From positions 84,869-148,868 of the forward strand of contig ONBW01000006.1 of the NCBI GenBank assembly GCA_900316165.1: 64,000 nucleotides of DNA. Direction: 5' to 3'. Below the pieces are notes generated by a model, which worked only from the letters and a program-made list of their open reading frames with translations, did no database searches and was not told the origin of the DNA. Of the stretch, positions 20,445 through 30,688 are shown one piece after another; position 1 is the stretch's first letter, and every line of letters begins with the position of its first letter. This stretch comes from an uncultured Lachnospiraceae bacterium (GTDB taxonomy: Bacteria; Bacillota; Clostridia; Lachnospirales; Lachnospiraceae). Position numbers and translations under genes: made by a program.

Positions 20445-20462
20445 TGTGCATAATAATACATC
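20445..20462. promoter_or_regulatory. ArgR-type box, weaker copy
   Basis: TGTGCATAATAATACATC matches 15 of 18 positions of the ARG box consensus WNTGAATWWWWATTCANW. It lies just upstream of the likely argJBD promoter. Confidence 0.5.
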
Positions 20463-20488
20463 TTTAGATTTGAAAAATCAAGATTTAT

Positions 20489-20506
20489 TTTGATTATTTA
20501 TTCATA
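20489..20506. promoter_or_regulatory. ArgR-type box, best copy
   Basis: TTTGATTATTTATTCATA matches 17 of 18 positions of the ARG box consensus. It lies upstream of the argG -35 element between the two divergent arg transcription units. Confidence 0.7.
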
Positions 20507-20519
20507 AATTTGTCAATAA

Positions 20520-20537
20520 AATGTATAAATTTACACT
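20520..20537. promoter_or_regulatory. ArgR-type box overlapping the argG -35 region
   Basis: AATGTATAAATTTACACT matches 15 of 18 consensus positions and touches the first base of the argG -35 box. Its centre is 31 bp from that of the box at 20489-20506, about three helical turns. Confidence 0.5.
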
Positions 20538-20565
20538 TGAAGTCTGACGTGATTAAGTGTAATAT
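20537..20565 (+). promoter_or_regulatory. argG promoter
   Basis: TTGAAG (20537-20542), 17-base spacer, TAATAT (20560-20565). The overlapping ArgR-type box would allow repression by arginine. Confidence 0.65.
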
Positions 20566-20604
20566 AATGTAGTTGGTAAATTTTTATACGAAAGGATTTT
20601 TTAA

Positions 20605-21843
20605 ATGGCAAACGATAAGGTTGTACTCGCCTACTCAGGCGGACTTGACACCACGGCTATCATCCCATGGCTCAAGGAGAATTATGGATACGATGTAATC
20701 TGCTGCTGCGTTGACTGCGGTCAGGAGGAGGAGCTCGACGGACTTGAGGAGCGTGCAAAGCTTTCAGGAGCCAGCAAGCTCTATATCGAGGATATCACAG
20801 ACGACTTCGCTGAAAACTACATCATGCCTTGTGTAATGGCTGACGCTGTTTACGAGGATAAGTACCTGCTTGGTACATCAATGGCCCGCCCAGGCATCGC
20901 AAAGAAGCTCGTTGAGGTAGCCAGAAAAGAGAATGCTGTCGCTATCTGCCACGGTGCTACCGGAAAGGGTAACGACCAGATCAGATTCGAGCTCTCTATC
21001 AAGGCTTTAGCTCCTGATATCAAAATCATCGCTCCATGGCGTGATGACAAGTGGAAGCTCCAGTCCCGTCAGGACGAGATAGACTATGCAAAGGCACATG
21101 GAATCAATCTTCCATTCTCAGTTGACCAGTCATATTCACGTGACAGAAACCTCTGGCACATAAGCCACGAGGGACTTGAGCTCGAGGATCCTTCAAACGA
21201 GCCTAACTATGATCATCTGCTCGTTCTTTCAAACACACCTCAGAAGGCTCCGGACGAGGGTGAGTTCGTAACAATGACCTTTGAGTCTGGTGTACCTACT
21301 TCCATCAACGGAAAGAAAATGAAAGTCGCAGATATCATTCGTGAGCTCAACCGTCTCGGCGGAAAGCACGGCATCGGTATTATAGATATCGTAGAGAACC
21401 GTGTAGTTGGAATGAAGAGCCGTGGCGTCTATGAGACTCCTGGTGGAACTATCCTCTGCGAGGCTCACAAGCAGCTCGAGGAGCTCTGCCTCGACCGTGA
21501 TACCATGGACTTCAAGAAGGACGTTGCCAACCGTATGGCACAGCTTGTTTACGAAGGCAAGTGGTACACTCCTACTATGGAAGGTCTTATCGCTTTCACT
21601 AAGACTGTTCAGAAACCTGTAACCGGTGAAGTTCGTTTCGAGCTCTATAAAGGAAACATCATCAAGGCCGGCACCACCTCTCCGTATTCTCTCTACAATG
21701 AGTCTCTTGCAAGCTTCACTACTGGTGACCTCTATGATCATCACGATGCTCAGGGCTTCATTACCCTCTTCGGTCTGCCTATGAAGGTTAGAGCTATGAA
21801 GATGCGCGAAGTTGAGGAGAAAGAAAAATCGAATAACCAATGA
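20605..21843 (+). CDS. argG: Argininosuccinate synthase
   Basis: Joins citrulline and aspartate with ATP cleavage. The 412 residues begin with the P-loop-like LAYSGGLDTTAIIPWL typical of ArgG, then HGATGKGNDQIRFEL and the citrulline-binding region WHISHEGLELEDP. AAAGGA precedes the ATG. It is transcribed away from the argJBD unit, and no argH follows; instead a long inverted repeat and terminator do. Confidence 0.99.
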   Translation: MANDKVVLAYSGGLDTTAIIPWLKENYGYDVICCCVDCGQEEELDGLEERAKLSGASKLYIEDITDDFAENYIMPCVMADAVYEDKYLLGTSMARPGIAKKLVEVARKENAVAICHGATGKGNDQIRFELSIKALAPDIKIIAPWRDDKWKLQSRQDEIDYAKAHGINLPFSVDQSYSRDRNLWHISHEGLELEDPSNEPNYDHLLVLSNTPQKAPDEGEFVTMTFESGVPTSINGKKMKVADIIRELNRLGGKHGIGIIDIVENRVVGMKSRGVYETPGGTILCEAHKQLEELCLDRDTMDFKKDVANRMAQLVYEGKWYTPTMEGLIAFTKTVQKPVTGEVRFELYKGNIIKAGTTSPYSLYNESLASFTTGDLYDHHDAQGFITLFGLPMKVRAMKMREVEEKEKSNNQ

Positions 21844-21852
21844 CCATATTAA

Positions 21853-22072
21853 AAGCTGCCACAGATGATGGCTCACTAGGTCACGTTTTTCTGTTCGCTC
21901 GCGCGCGCTGATTAGCGGCCCTCTGACAAAACGCACAGAATTGCTTTTATAAAAATTGCTGACGCAATTTTTTAAGCAATTCTGTTTGAACGGTTGTCAC
22001 CCGGGCCGCAGCTAGCGCGCTCGTTCACGACGAAAAACGCAACAATCGTTCGCCATTCATCTGTGGCAGCTT
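21853..22072. repeat. Long nested imperfect inverted repeat after argG
   Basis: A 220-base element folds around one centre through seven helices: 21853-21872 with 22052-22072 (20 bp, one bulge), 21884-21891 with 22032-22039, 21903-21909 with 22014-22020, 21915-21921 with 22003-22009, 21925-21928 with 21995-21998, 21935-21946 with 21974-21985, and 21951-21959 with 21964-21972, closed by a TGAC tetraloop. About 67 base pairs result. Parts are CpG-rich (GCTCGCGCGCGC), unlike the neighbours. It lies in the 3' untranslated region of argG. A MITE-like element or structured RNA is possible. Confidence 0.85.
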
Positions 22073-22087
22073 CTATAAGCCAAAAAT

Positions 22088-22119
22088 ATCCCACGCGATT
22101 AAGCGTGGGATTTCTTTTT
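22088..22119 (+). terminator. Terminator between argG and metA
   Basis: A 9-bp stem (ATCCCACGC with GCGTGGGAT, six-base loop) is followed by TTCTTTTT on the plus strand and, on the other side, by ATTTTT for metA, so it probably works in both directions. Confidence 0.9.
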
Positions 22120-23047
22120 AGATCAATTCTTTTTTTATTCGATTCATCTCATAGGGTGTGTTCTGATATACGTAGTAGTTGAGCCAGTTCGTATAGAGAG
22201 TGTTTGCGTGGCCTCTCCACTGAAGGAGTGGCTTTTTGTTTATGTCGTTATTTGGGTAATAATTAACCGGCATGTCGATTTTGATACCCTTTGCCAGGTC
22301 GCGCTTATACTCCTTGTCGAGTGTCATGCGGTCGTACTCCGGGTGGCCCATGCAGTAGATCTCGCTGCCGTCACAGGTCGTGCAGAGGAAGATTCCAGCC
22401 TCTCTCGATTCTGCGAGGATAATGAAGTTATCATTTTTCCTTACAGCCTCGTCATCCACCTCGGTATTTCTCGAATGCGGAGCCCAGAAGATATCGTCAA
22501 AACCACGTACAAGAGGCACTTTTCTGTGTAAGACTCTGTGCGGGAAGACACCAAAGAGCTTCTTAGGCAGAGTAACCTTAGGTACTCCGTAGTAATAATA
22601 CATAGCTGCCTGAGCGCCCCAGCATAAAAACATCGTACTCGTCACATTCTGCTTCGCCCAGTCGAGGATTTGCGTGAATTCTTCCCAGTAATCGACCTCC
22701 TCAAACGGCATCAGTTCTACAGGAGCACCTGTCACGATAAGGCCGTCAAGAGTCCGATCCTTAATATCATCGTAGGTCTCGTAGAATTTATTCAGATGGC
22801 TCTTTGAGGTATGGGTAGCCATGTGTGACTTCGTACAGAGAAAAGTAACATCTATCTGAAGAGGAGTATTAGAAAGCGAACGAAGCAGTGCCAGCTCAGT
22901 GTCCTCTTTTAAAGGCATCAGATTTAAAATACCGATTTCAATAGGTCTGATATCCTGGTGCATGGCTCTGTTCTCATCCATCAGAAAGATATTTTCCTTC
23001 TCGAGTATTTCATTTACTGGCATATCTGCCGGTGTTCTGATTGGCAT
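22118..23047 (-). CDS. metA: Homoserine O-acetyltransferase (MetA family)
   Basis: Activates homoserine for methionine synthesis. The 309 residues contain the catalytic Cys142 in MFLCWGAQAAMY and His235 and Glu237 in CMGHPEYDR. The residue that sets acyl donor choice is Glu111 (TGAPVELMPFEEVDYW); in this family Glu at 111 marks acetyl-CoA use and Gly marks succinyl-CoA use, so the enzyme is predicted to be an acetyltransferase despite the usual 'succinyltransferase' label. It lies 81 bases after ligA and ends at a shared terminator with argG. No SAM riboswitch or T-box is visible upstream. Confidence 0.96.
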   Translation of the reverse strand: MPIRTPADMPVNEILEKENIFLMDENRAMHQDIRPIEIGILNLMPLKEDTELALLRSLSNTPLQIDVTFLCTKSHMATHTSKSHLNKFYETYDDIKDRTLDGLIVTGAPVELMPFEEVDYWEEFTQILDWAKQNVTSTMFLCWGAQAAMYYYYGVPKVTLPKKLFGVFPHRVLHRKVPLVRGFDDIFWAPHSRNTEVDDEAVRKNDNFIILAESREAGIFLCTTCDGSEIYCMGHPEYDRMTLDKEYKRDLAKGIKIDMPVNYYPNNDINKKPLLQWRGHANTLYTNWLNYYVYQNTPYEMNRIKKELI

Positions 23048-23128
23048 AGTAAAAAGCTCCTTCCTTTATTTTTATATATCTTCACACTCTCTTTTTATTT
23101 TTTCAATATTCAAAAATTAAAATCTGTT

Positions 23129-25814
<2,686 letters not shown>

Positions 25815-25822
25815 AGTTGTTT

Positions 25823-25853
25823 TAAAAAAGGGGCTGTGAAAAATCACAGCTCC
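25823..25853 (-). terminator. Terminator after the SH3 protein, abutting rluF
   Basis: A 10-bp stem (25844-25853 with 25830-25839) with a four-base loop is followed on the minus strand by CTTTTTTAAA. The T-run ends about 10 bases before the rluF start. Confidence 0.85.
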
Positions 25854-25858
25854 TTATT

Positions 25859-27223
25859 TTACTTTAAGAATTCTGTCTTAACGTAACCCTTCTTGTGATG
25901 ATACTGTATCTTCGTCCAGCCGTCATCTCTGTTCTTTATGACAAGGATTTTATCTCCCTTATATGCCAGGTTAATACGCTTAACTGAGGTAGAAGGCTTC
26001 TTACGAACATTTACAGTATCTTTTAAGACAAGCTTCTTTCCCTCTGTTGGACCTGACGAAGCTGAAGTGCTCTTGCTCTTATCAGATGAGGAAGAACTGC
26101 TGCTCTTATCTGATGATGAAGAGGAAGATGACACCTTCTTTAAATACATCTTTCTGATGTATCCTGTCTTTCCCTTGTAGGAAACTTTGAGCCATTTGCC
26201 CTTGGTGCTTATCTTCGTAACCTTTGTTCCCTTGCTTAAGGTCTTTATGATATCAGAATTGACTGAAGCCTTTTTCCTGAGGTTCGTCTTTGTCGTAGTC
26301 TTATAGATAGTCTTCGATGAGGTGCTGCTGGTATCTGTGCTGTCAGAAGACTTTGTGCTGTCAGCCTTTGCTTTTTCAGCTGCTGCCTTCTTCTCCTCAG
26401 CGGCCTTCTTTGCAGCGGCTGCCTTGGCATCCTTTCTGTACTGAGTCTGCCAGGACTTAACCTTTGAAGGGTAAGTCTTACTCATGAATTTATCAAAGTC
26501 TTTGTCAGAAAGAGAAATCTCGTTGTATTCTTTCTGTACCTCTGTCTGGAGATCAACGACGTCCTTCTGTTCCTCAAACGAAGCTATAGCAGATACTACA
26601 GCCGGATCCATAGCGTTCTCTTTATTCGTCTGGTTGAAAGAACTGTAGAGGTTATTGATGTGAAGAGCACCTGAATCATCTGTTTCTACGTAGAAGAAAT
26701 CAAGTCCAGGAGCTGCAGACTTTATACCCTTGAAATGCATCTGTACATATACAGACACAAGCTTTGAGCCATCAGTTACTCCGTCCTTAGTGTAAATCTC
26801 TTTTATCTCATATGAGTCTAAGAGCTTTGACATGAACTTGATATAGCTCTTTTCCATATCGGATACAGGGGAAGCGACCTTTTCTAACGCATCTGTATCT
26901 CCTTCAGCATATTCTTTATAGTATTCGGTAAGCAGGCTGTGAATGTCAGAACCCTCTTCTTCCTTTTTATAAGAGGTTGAAGATTTAGAATCTGCTTTAG
27001 ACGAAGATGAACCAGAAGCCGAATTGGAATCAGAATCATCCAGGATAAAAGGCCGGGTCTTAACTACAGCATCTCCTGATGAAGAAGTACCACCAGAAGA
27101 ATTCGACTTAGCGTTACTTCCGGCAAGAGCTCCAATGATAATAACAGCAATTACTGCAACGATAATAGCTTCTATGTGCTTTTTATTTTTTAAAAAATCT
27201 AATACTTTATATAAATATTCCAT
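25859..27223 (-). CDS. Membrane-anchored protein with two bacterial SH3 domains
   Basis: From the ATG at 27223 (AGGTGAT upstream) the protein has about 454 residues. A short cytoplasmic N-terminus is followed by one membrane helix (residues about 19-35, IEAIIVAVIAVIIIGALAG), a Ser-rich linker, and a 150-residue region resembling an NTF2-like fold (LLTEYYKEYAEGDTDAL). An Ala/Lys helix comes next, then SH3b domains near residues 310-370 and 395-454, each with NLRKKAS or NVRKKPS and GKTGYIR or KKGYVKT. SH3b domains bind cell wall. It is followed by a terminator. Function is not known. Confidence 0.88.
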   Translation of the reverse strand: MEYLYKVLDFLKNKKHIEAIIVAVIAVIIIGALAGSNAKSNSSGGTSSSGDAVVKTRPFILDDSDSNSASGSSSSKADSKSSTSYKKEEEGSDIHSLLTEYYKEYAEGDTDALEKVASPVSDMEKSYIKFMSKLLDSYEIKEIYTKDGVTDGSKLVSVYVQMHFKGIKSAAPGLDFFYVETDDSGALHINNLYSSFNQTNKENAMDPAVVSAIASFEEQKDVVDLQTEVQKEYNEISLSDKDFDKFMSKTYPSKVKSWQTQYRKDAKAAAAKKAAEEKKAAAEKAKADSTKSSDSTDTSSTSSKTIYKTTTKTNLRKKASVNSDIIKTLSKGTKVTKISTKGKWLKVSYKGKTGYIRKMYLKKVSSSSSSSDKSSSSSSSDKSKSTSASSGPTEGKKLVLKDTVNVRKKPSTSVKRINLAYKGDKILVIKNRDDGWTKIQYHHKKGYVKTEFLK

Positions 27224-27255
27224 GATATCACCTGTAAAAATAGTCCCCTCTAAAG

Positions 27256-27329
27256 TGTAGACGATGGGATTCGAACCCACGGCCTTCAGAGTCGGAGTCT
27301 GACGCGCTATCCAGCTGCGCTACGCCTAC
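27256..27329 (-). tRNA. tRNA-Arg (anticodon CCG)
   Basis: A full cloverleaf can be drawn: acceptor GTAGGCG/CGTCTAC, D-loop with AGCTGGATA, anticodon stem TCAGA/TCTGA with loop CTCCGAC giving anticodon CCG, and T-arm GTGGGTTCGAATCCCAT. The 3' CCA is not encoded. It lies 32 bases upstream of the SH3 gene on the same strand. Confidence 0.96.
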
Positions 27330-27378
27330 AGTCGGTATTTTTAAAAATGCCGTACTAAATAATGATACCAACCTGGTG

Positions 27379-27888
27379 CTATTTTGTCAAGGTTGATAAA
27401 ATCTCTGAAGCGACCTGGTCAGGGGTCTTTCCATCCGTTTTAATCGTAATATCGGCTGCGGAAGAATATGCCTCTTCTCTCTCTCCCATCAGCGAAACTA
27501 TTCTCTGCATCGGGTCCGGACTTTTAAGAAGTGGACGGCTTGTATTATTTTTAACTCTCTCATACACTGTCTCTGCCGTAGCAGTGAGCCTTATTACTAC
27601 ACCATTTTTTTTCATATAAGAGACATTTGTTTCTCTAAGCGGCGCTCCGCCCCCGCAGGAGATTATATACTCCTTTTCCTCGGTAGAGAGCTTTTTAAAG
27701 ACGCCAGTCTCTATCTCACGAAAGCCTGCCTCGCCATCCTCTGCGAAAATCTGAGAGATCGACCTGCCCTCCTGCTCTACGATCAGCTCATCGGTATCGA
27801 GCAGTTTTTTACCTGTAAGCTTTGAGAGCTTCCTTCCGGTAGTGGTCTTTCCGGTTCCCATAAATCCAATCAGATATATCTGCATCAC
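27379..27888 (-). CDS. aroK: Shikimate kinase
   Basis: Phosphorylates shikimate. The 169 residues have the P-loop LIGFMGTGKTTTGRKL, the shikimate-binding Asp (DTDELIVEQEG), the GGG motif (ISCGGGAPLRE) and the lid Arg in NNTSRPLL. It overlaps aroD by four bases (ATGA). Both are transcribed away from the DAHP synthase-aroE pair. Confidence 0.97.
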   Translation of the reverse strand: MMQIYLIGFMGTGKTTTGRKLSKLTGKKLLDTDELIVEQEGRSISQIFAEDGEAGFREIETGVFKKLSTEEKEYIISCGGGAPLRETNVSYMKKNGVVIRLTATAETVYERVKNNTSRPLLKSPDPMQRIVSLMGEREEAYSSAADITIKTDGKTPDQVASEILSTLTK

Positions 27889-28631
27889 TCTGCCTCATCT
27901 AAAATCCTTACGATTTCCTTTAATTCCTCAAAATCAATCTGCCCCGGAGCGCTTGCCTCTCTGTCTGCGCCAAAGGTGACACAGCTTCCAAAGGTCTGTC
28001 CACAGAGTCGGCTTATCGTCCCTATGCTTCCCATAGACATAGTTATCAGCGGTGTTTCAGGATAATTCTTATGAAAATCATTTGTTACCTGAAGAAGCCT
28101 TAATACATCCGCTGACTCCTTTGGCATTACAGCAAGCTTTACTATATCAGCCCCCGCATCCTTCATAGAAATCAGGTAATCATACATGGTCTTAGTATCC
28201 GGAGTGCAGTTAAAATCATGATGAGAGAGAACTGTCTTTACTCCACAATTCTCCACTTCACCTCTTAGGCCTCTGTCGTCTCCTAAGGTATCATATTCGA
28301 TATCAATAAGATCTGCACAGCCACTTTCTGCTATGCCTTTTATTGTCTCTTTGTAATCACCGGACTTTACAGGAAAGTTTCCTCCTTCGAGATCAGTCCT
28401 AATGGTGCAAAGAAGCGGAGTGTTCTTAGCGGCGACACGAGCTTTTTTAAGGACAGCGGTTATTTTTTCAAGAGAATAAATATCCTCGAAGTAGTCTATT
28501 CTCCACTCTATCATGTCTGCGGAACCAGCCAATTCCTGAATGTGCTCTATAATGCCCTCCTGGTCCTTCTCAGTGACAGGCACACAGACCGCCGGTTTTC
28601 CGCTGTTTAAGTCAAGATTTCTTATTTTCAT
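27885..28631 (-). CDS. aroD: 3-dehydroquinate dehydratase, type I
   Basis: Schiff-base forming dehydratase of the shikimate pathway. The 248 residues show the type I pattern: IEWRIDYFED, the His in VLSHHDFNCTP and the catalytic Lys in GADIVKLAVMP. CGGAGGACTTAG precedes the ATG. The product feeds aroE on the opposite strand. Confidence 0.97.
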   Translation of the reverse strand: MKIRNLDLNSGKPAVCVPVTEKDQEGIIEHIQELAGSADMIEWRIDYFEDIYSLEKITAVLKKARVAAKNTPLLCTIRTDLEGGNFPVKSGDYKETIKGIAESGCADLIDIEYDTLGDDRGLRGEVENCGVKTVLSHHDFNCTPDTKTMYDYLISMKDAGADIVKLAVMPKESADVLRLLQVTNDFHKNYPETPLITMSMGSIGTISRLCGQTFGSCVTFGADREASAPGQIDFEELKEIVRILDEAE

Positions 28632-28644
28632 CTAAGTCCTCCGA

Positions 28645-28673
28645 TTGACAAAATATGGCTTATACTTTATCAT
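28645..28673 (+). promoter_or_regulatory. Promoter of DAHP synthase-aroE
   Basis: TTGACA (28645-28650), 17-base spacer, TATCAT (28668-28673). The divergent aroD-aroK promoter must overlap it in this 78-base gap; a weak TTGATA/TAAAGT pair on the minus strand (28664-28692) is a candidate. Confidence 0.85.
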
Positions 28674-28709
28674 ATTAAAGTTAAATTATCAAGGAAAGGA
28701 AAAAAGACA

Positions 28710-29741
28710 ATGAGTTTCAATTTTTTAAATCCAATGCCATCTCCTGATGACATAAAAAATGAGCTCCCTCTCTCCGCTAAGGGAAAAGCCGTAAAGGCCA
28801 AGAGAGATAAAGAGATTGGTGATATAATCAGAGGAAAGGACAATCGATTTTTAGTTATCGTTGGACCATGCTCAGCTGACAATGAGGACGCTGTCCTCGA
28901 GTATATAGGCCGCCTCGCTAAGGTTGCTGAAAAAATAAAAGACAAGGTTCTAGTAGTACCGCGTATCTATACGAACAAGCCACGTACGACTGGAGAGGGC
29001 TACAAGGGCATTGCCACCCAGCCTGATCCGATGGGAAAGCCTGATATGGTTGCCGGCCTCAAGGCCATGAGACATATGCACATCCGCTCTATCGAGGAGT
29101 ACGGTCTCTCTGCTGCCGATGAGATGCTCTATCCTGAGAACTGGGTTTATGTAGACGACCTTCTTTCATACGTAGCTATCGGTGCCCGCTCTGTTGAGGA
29201 CCAACACCACAGACTGACTGTTTCAGGCTTTGATGTAGCAAGCGGAATGAAGAACCCAACATCGGGAGATTTCTCCGTAATGCTTAATTCTGTATATGCA
29301 GCCCAGCATCCGCATCACTTTGCTTTTGCAGGCTATGAGGTAGAGACCTCAGGAAATCCTCTGGCGCACACAATTCTCCGTGGAGCTGTATCCAAGCACG
29401 GCAACACGACTCAGAACTATCACTACGAGGACCTGATGAGGCTTATCGATATGTATGATAAGATGGACGTCGTAAATCCAGCTACCATCATCGATGCCAA
29501 CCACTCGAACTCAGGCAAGCAGTTCAAGCAGCAGATCCGTATCGTTCACGAGGTCATGCACAACCGCCGCTTCTCACTTGACATCCGTACTCTTGTAAAG
29601 GGCGTCATGATTGAGAGCTACTTAGTTGAAGGAAATCAGAAGATCTCAGATCACCAGACCTATGGACAGTCTATTACCGATGCATGCCTTGGCTGGGACG
29701 ATACTGAGAAGCTGCTCTACGAGATAGCAGATCAGGTGTGA
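28710..29741 (+). CDS. aroF: 3-deoxy-7-phosphoheptulonate synthase, class I (AroFGH type)
   Basis: Condenses PEP and erythrose 4-phosphate, the entry to the shikimate pathway. The 343 residues match the AroFGH family, with VVPRIYTNKPRTTGEGYKG, the PEP site GARSVEDQHHR and IDANHSNSGKQ near the end. The usual GPCSIHD is GPCSADNED here. Which aromatic amino acid inhibits it cannot be told from sequence, so the symbol is for the family only. aroE follows after one base. Confidence 0.93.
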   Translation: MSFNFLNPMPSPDDIKNELPLSAKGKAVKAKRDKEIGDIIRGKDNRFLVIVGPCSADNEDAVLEYIGRLAKVAEKIKDKVLVVPRIYTNKPRTTGEGYKGIATQPDPMGKPDMVAGLKAMRHMHIRSIEEYGLSAADEMLYPENWVYVDDLLSYVAIGARSVEDQHHRLTVSGFDVASGMKNPTSGDFSVMLNSVYAAQHPHHFAFAGYEVETSGNPLAHTILRGAVSKHGNTTQNYHYEDLMRLIDMYDKMDVVNPATIIDANHSNSGKQFKQQIRIVHEVMHNRRFSLDIRTLVKGVMIESYLVEGNQKISDHQTYGQSITDACLGWDDTEKLLYEIADQV

Positions 29742-29742
29742 C

Positions 29743-30621
29743 ATGGAAAAAATACATCCGGCCTCTTTTATAGACGGCCACACTACTCTCTACTGCCTTC
29801 TGGGGCATCCAGCAAGACACAGCATCTCACCACGGATGCATACGACTGCTGCAAAGCTCCTTGGCGTAAATATGGTCTATCTGGCTTTCGACATAGAGCC
29901 AAATGAGATTGCTATAACGGTTGAAGCGCTGCGCCTCCTAAAAGCCGGCGGCTTTAACCTTACGATGCCTTTTAAGCGCACTGTAATCCCGTTTTTAGAT
30001 AAGATAACAAAGGCCTCTGAGCTCGCTGGCTCAGTAAATACTGTGACAAATAAGGACGGTGTCCTGATTGGAGATACAACTGACGGAGTCGGCTATCTGA
30101 ATTCGCTGCTCGACTCAGGCTTCGATTACCACGGTAAGAAAATGACTCTTCTTGGTGCCGGCGGAGCTGCCACCTCCATCGCGGTTTCTGCTGCCCTCTC
30201 AGGCGTAAAACGGATTGATATCTTCAAGCGCCGCAATGCTACCTTCGAGGAGATTGAGGCTTTTGCTGAAAAAATAAACGCCTCTACAGACTGCGACATT
30301 CTCGTCTTTCCTATGGACGATGAGGAGGCTATGAGGGATTCTATCTGCTCATCTGATATCCTTACAAATGCTACAAATGTGGGAATGGAGGATGACAAGA
30401 CAAGCCTGGTCCCGAAGTCATTTTTAAGGCCTGACCTGTTTGTATCAGATATCATCTACCACCCTGCTGAGACGACTCTTCTTTCATATGCAAAGGAAGT
30501 CGGCTGCAGATATAAAAACGGTGAGGACATGCTTCTTTTCCAGGGAGCTGCCTCATTTAAGGAGTGGACAGGACTTGATATGCCGATTGAGGCCATCAAA
30601 AAAACTGTTTTTGAAATCTAA
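29743..30621 (+). CDS. aroE: Shikimate dehydrogenase
   Basis: Reduces 3-dehydroshikimate. The 292 residues have the substrate motif GHPARHSISPRMH, the catalytic Lys in NLTMPFKRTVIPFLD, and the nucleotide-binding loop LLGAGGAATSIA. It starts one base after the DAHP synthase stop, so translation is coupled, and is followed by two hairpins. The nucleotide-binding region is not clear enough to separate AroE from YdiB-type cofactor use. Confidence 0.95.
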   Translation: MEKIHPASFIDGHTTLYCLLGHPARHSISPRMHTTAAKLLGVNMVYLAFDIEPNEIAITVEALRLLKAGGFNLTMPFKRTVIPFLDKITKASELAGSVNTVTNKDGVLIGDTTDGVGYLNSLLDSGFDYHGKKMTLLGAGGAATSIAVSAALSGVKRIDIFKRRNATFEEIEAFAEKINASTDCDILVFPMDDEEAMRDSICSSDILTNATNVGMEDDKTSLVPKSFLRPDLFVSDIIYHPAETTLLSYAKEVGCRYKNGEDMLLFQGAASFKEWTGLDMPIEAIKKTVFEI

Positions 30622-30624
30622 AAA

Positions 30625-30688
30625 GACCGCGCAGATACGCGGTCCTTTAATAAAAAGAGCCACGCTTCCGCGTGGCCCTTATTTTTTA
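30625..30688 (+). terminator. Double hairpin terminator between aroE and pyrG
   Basis: Hairpin 1 is GACCGCG/CGCGGTC (30625-30644) followed by CTTTAAT. Hairpin 2 is GCCACGC/GCGTGGC (30659-30676) followed by CCTTATTTTTT. The second also has an A-rich left side, so it can serve convergent pyrG. Confidence 0.88.

Noticed and set aside
21229-21936. A 235-residue frame antisense to argG
   Set aside because: It mirrors the argG codons, has no ribosome site and resembles no family.
22118-23128. SAM riboswitch or T-box before metA
   Set aside because: The 81-base gap to ligA is A/T-rich and shows neither the SAM-I core nor a T-box sequence; the same holds before the MTHFR fusion gene and metH.
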